A DNA stretch of 64,000 bases from Hymenobacter setariae (GTDB lineage: Bacteria; Bacteroidota; Bacteroidia; Cytophagales; Hymenobacteraceae). Position numbers and translations under genes: made by a program. Numbering within the stretch: position 1 is the stretch's first letter; each line of letters starts with the position of its first letter. The DNA is taken from assembly GCF_007713685.1 (NCBI RefSeq), contig NZ_VMRJ01000007.1, positions 124,001 to 188,000 on the forward strand, read 5' to 3'. Of this stretch, positions 61,669 to 64,000 are shown piece by piece. The notes beneath the pieces are model-generated. The model was not told where the DNA came from, did not search any database, and saw only the letters and a program-made list of their open reading frames with translations.

Positions 61669-62889
61669 TTAACGCAGTTTTAGCGTCACTAATGTAATGA
61701 CAGCCAGCATAATACCAATAATCCAGAAGCGAGCTACGATTTTAGACTCGTGGTAGCCGAGCTTCTGAAAATGGTGGTGCAGCGGCGACATGCGCAGCAA
61801 GCGTCGGCCCTCGCCATACTTGCGCTTGGTATACTTAAACCAGCTCACCTGCACCACTACCGACAGGTTTTCGATAATAAATACCCCGCACAGAATAGGA
61901 ATCAGCAGCTCTTTGCGCACGGCCAGCGCCAGCACCGTAATAATGCCACCTAGGGCCAGCGAGCCAGTATCGCCCATAAATACCTGCGCCGGGTACGAGT
62001 TGTACCACAAAAACCCGATGCAGGCCCCCACGAAAGCCGTGCAGAACACAACCAACTCGCCCGAATCCGGAATAAACATAACGTCCAGATAATCAGCCAG
62101 CAGGGCGTTGCCGCTCACAAACGCAAAAATGGCCAGCGTGACCCCAATAATGGCCGAAGTACCCGCCGCTAAGCCATCGAGGCCATCGGTGAGGTTGGCG
62201 CCGTTGCTAATGGCCGTTACCAGAAAAACGACGATGGGAATGTAGAACAAGCCATACAAGCCTTTGAACGCCGTGCCGGCCTGCGCAAACAAGTCGCCGT
62301 AGTTCAGCTCATTGTTTTTCATGAACGGCACCGTCGTAATAGCTAGGTGTACGTCTTTAAATATTTTGGACGCATCTACCGCCGAGTACTGCCCATTGGG
62401 CAGCAGATACTCGCGCACGGTAATCTCGTTGCTGTAGAACAATACCCAACCCACCGTGATACCTAAGCCAATCTGCCCCAGCACCTTAAACCGACCGCTT
62501 AAGCCTTCCTTATTCTTGCGAAAAATCTTGATGTAGTCATCTAGAAACCCAATCAACCCGAGCCAAACGGTGCTGAGCAGCATCAGAATAATGTAAATGT
62601 TGCGCAGACGTGCAAACAGCAGTACGGGCACCAGAATGGCCAGCAAGATGATAAGACCGCCCATGGTCGGCGTACCTTTCTTCTCGCTTTGCCCCTGCAA
62701 GCCTAGGTCACGGATAGTCTCGCCCAGCTGCTTACGCTGCAGCACACCAATGAGCTTACCGCCGAAAATTTGGGCGATGAGCAGCGACGTAACTACCGCC
62801 AGCGCCGCGCGAAAGGTGGTGTATTGAAACACCCCTATGCCCGGAATGTGGTAGTGCTCGTGGAGGTAGCGAAAGAGGTAATAAAGCAT
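61669..62889 (-). CDS. mraY: Phospho-N-acetylmuramoyl-pentapeptide transferase
   Basis: 406 residues with about ten membrane helices; makes lipid I from UDP-MurNAc-pentapeptide and undecaprenyl phosphate. Motifs: [20 protein letters not shown] (Asp-Asp of the active site), [24 protein letters not shown] and the C-terminal [15 protein letters not shown]. The stretch near [21 protein letters not shown] is longer than in E. coli, as is usual in Bacteroidota. Confidence 0.97.
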   Translation of the reverse strand: MLYYLFRYLHEHYHIPGIGVFQYTTFRAALAVVTSLLIAQIFGGKLIGVLQRKQLGETIRDLGLQGQSEKKGTPTMGGLIILLAILVPVLLFARLRNIYIILMLLSTVWLGLIGFLDDYIKIFRKNKEGLSGRFKVLGQIGLGITVGWVLFYSNEITVREYLLPNGQYSAVDASKIFKDVHLAITTVPFMKNNELNYGDLFAQAGTAFKGLYGLFYIPIVVFLVTAISNGANLTDGLDGLAAGTSAIIGVTLAIFAFVSGNALLADYLDVMFIPDSGELVVFCTAFVGACIGFLWYNSYPAQVFMGDTGSLALGGIITVLALAVRKELLIPILCGVFIIENLSVVVQVSWFKYTKRKYGEGRRLLRMSPLHHHFQKLGYHESKIVARFWIIGIMLAVITLVTLKLR

Positions 62890-62958
62890 GGGCTTGAAGT
62901 AGGAACCAATTGGTAGTACAAGCAGCGCGATTGCGTCGCGGGCACTGATAAAGGTCCT

Positions 62959-64000
62959 TTAATTTTTAATTTCTGAGAGTGCTTTGCGCAGTTCCTCTCG
63001 GTCGTCGAAGGGTAGTTTGACACCCTTTATTTCCTGGTAGGTTTCGTGGCCTTTGCCAGCCACCAGCACGAGGTCGCCGGGCCGGGCCAGGCTCACGGCG
63101 TCCCGAATGGCTTGGCGGCGGTCGGGTATCAGTTGCACGTGCGCATCGGCGGGCGGCGTGAGGCCGGCCTGCATCTGGTGCAGGATGTCCAGCGGGTCCT
63201 CGTCGCGCGGGTTATCGGCGGTGAGGATGGCTTGGTCGGAAAGCTGCGCGGCTAGCCGCGCCATGATGGGGCGCTTAGCTGCGTCACGGTTGCCACCGCA
63301 GCCCACCACCGTGATGATGCGCTGCTCGGGCCGGCGCGTCTGGTGCAGGGTTTGCAGCACGTTTTCGAGCGCGTCGGGTGTGTGGGCGTAGTCCACGAGG
63401 CCAATGATGGCGCTGCCAGGCACGGCCACTGGCTCGAAGCGACCTGGCGCCGTGGTGAGGCCCGAGAGGATGGTAAGCGCCTCGGTGGGGTCTTCGCCCA
63501 GCAGCACGGCGGCACCGTACACCGCCAGCAGGTTGTAGGCATTGAAAATGCCAATCAGCCGAAACTGCACTTCGCGGCCCTCAATCTCCAGGTGCAGGCC
63601 GTGCAGCTCATTATCAACCAGCCTAGCGCGGAAGCTGGCGGCCGTGCGCAGCGAGTAGGTGGCGCGGCGGGCGGCCGTGTTTTGCAGCATCACCGGGCCG
63701 CGCTTGTCGTCGGCATTCGTGAGGGCAAAAGCCGACTTAGGCAACGCGTCGAAAAAGCCTTTTTTAGCCTTTAGGTAATTGTCAAACGTGCCATGGTAGT
63801 CGAGGTGGTCGTGGGTAAGGTTGGTAAACACGCCACCCGCAAAGCGCAGCCCGCCAATGCGGTGCTGGGCCACGGCATGGCTGCTCACCTCCATGCAGGC
63901 GTGAGTGCAGCCGGCCGCCACCATGCGCGCCAGCAGCTCGTTGAGCCGAATAGCGTCGGGTGTGGTGTGGGTGCTGGGCACCACCGTTTCGTCAATCTGG
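62959..64000 (-). CDS. murE: UDP-MurNAc-Ala-Glu--meso-diaminopimelate ligase, N-terminus cut by window end
   Basis: The frame is open to base 63999, so about 347 residues (C-terminal two thirds) are seen; the N-terminal UDP-binding domain and ATP loop lie beyond. Visible motifs are VPSTHTTPDAIRLNELLARMVAAGCTHACMEVSSHA, FTNLTHDHLDYHGT, VDYAHTPDALENVL and DNPRDEDP; the DNPR motif marks enzymes that add meso-diaminopimelate rather than lysine. This agrees with the lysA gene in the same window. It starts the minus-strand part of the wall cluster seen here and is followed by mraY after 69 bases. Confidence 0.95.
   Translation of the reverse strand, partial: QIDETVVPSTHTTPDAIRLNELLARMVAAGCTHACMEVSSHAVAQHRIGGLRFAGGVFTNLTHDHLDYHGTFDNYLKAKKGFFDALPKSAFALTNADDKRGPVMLQNTAARRATYSLRTAASFRARLVDNELHGLHLEIEGREVQFRLIGIFNAYNLLAVYGAAVLLGEDPTEALTILSGLTTAPGRFEPVAVPGSAIIGLVDYAHTPDALENVLQTLHQTRRPEQRIITVVGCGGNRDAAKRPIMARLAAQLSDQAILTADNPRDEDPLDILHQMQAGLTPPADAHVQLIPDRRQAIRDAVSLARPGDLVLVAGKGHETYQEIKGVKLPFDDREELRKALSEIKN

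Overview
The window looks like chromosomal DNA of a high-GC Bacteroidota, most like Hymenobacter or a close Cytophagales relative (an inference from content; no search was run). The grounds are a SusC/SusD pair, a type IX secretion (CHU_C-type) C-terminal domain, TonB receptors with a carboxypeptidase-like N-terminal domain, lipoprotein and Tat signals of Bacteroidota style, few recognisable Shine-Dalgarno sites, and a murE-mraY-murD-ftsW-murG-murC-ftsQ-ftsA-ftsZ cluster in the order usual for the phylum. No rRNA, tRNA, CRISPR array, prophage or insertion sequence was recognised.

Layout. 1-10640 (minus) is a small glucuronoxylan/glucuronate utilisation locus: mannonate dehydratase (uxuA), GH67 alpha-glucuronidase, an SDR that probably serves as mannonate oxidoreductase, SusC, SusD, a terminator, and a carbohydrate acetylesterase cut by the window edge. 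A divergent LacI-family regulator (10951-12132) carries an extra transposase-like zinc ribbon and faces a LacI-type operator. 12216-16362 holds unrelated enzymes (DUF1028 protein, azoreductase, MetX-like hydrolase, formamidase-like protein).

16480-21530 (minus) is a phenylalanine/tyrosine operon: prephenate dehydratase, a DUF2199 protein, an aminotransferase, prephenate dehydrogenase and a DAHP synthase-chorismate mutase fusion. In front of it is what reads as a complete translation-coupled attenuator: a promoter, a 17-codon leader peptide with six Phe and two Tyr codons, an antiterminator segment and a terminator. This is the most striking find in the window.

21534-30702 contains a pirin, a GH2-like glycosidase, two Tat-exported Gfo/Idh/MocA oxidoreductases, an Old Yellow Enzyme, a glycosylasparaginase, a VOC protein and a DinB protein. 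31178-34858 is a large secreted repeat protein with a T9SS sorting domain, followed by lysA and several small or unknown proteins (to 39895). 39965-44312 has an MFS exporter, an AraC regulator with an SDR, and an FMN reductase.

44316-52338 looks like a metal (probably copper or iron) handling locus: a PepSY membrane protein, a TonB receptor and a small Cys-rich secreted protein on the minus strand, divergent from an MbnP-like lipoprotein, an MbnH/MauG-like diheme enzyme and a second diheme peroxidase. No methanobactin genes are seen. 52452-64000 (minus) is the division and cell-wall cluster, from ftsZ back to a murE cut by the window end.

Two genome-scale signals run through the window: strong excess of the palindrome CCTAGG (about 85-90 by eye against roughly 20 expected from composition), mostly as Leu-Gly CTA-GGN in genes, and a family of hairpin-forming intergenic repeats (four copies), one of which encodes the end of a gene.
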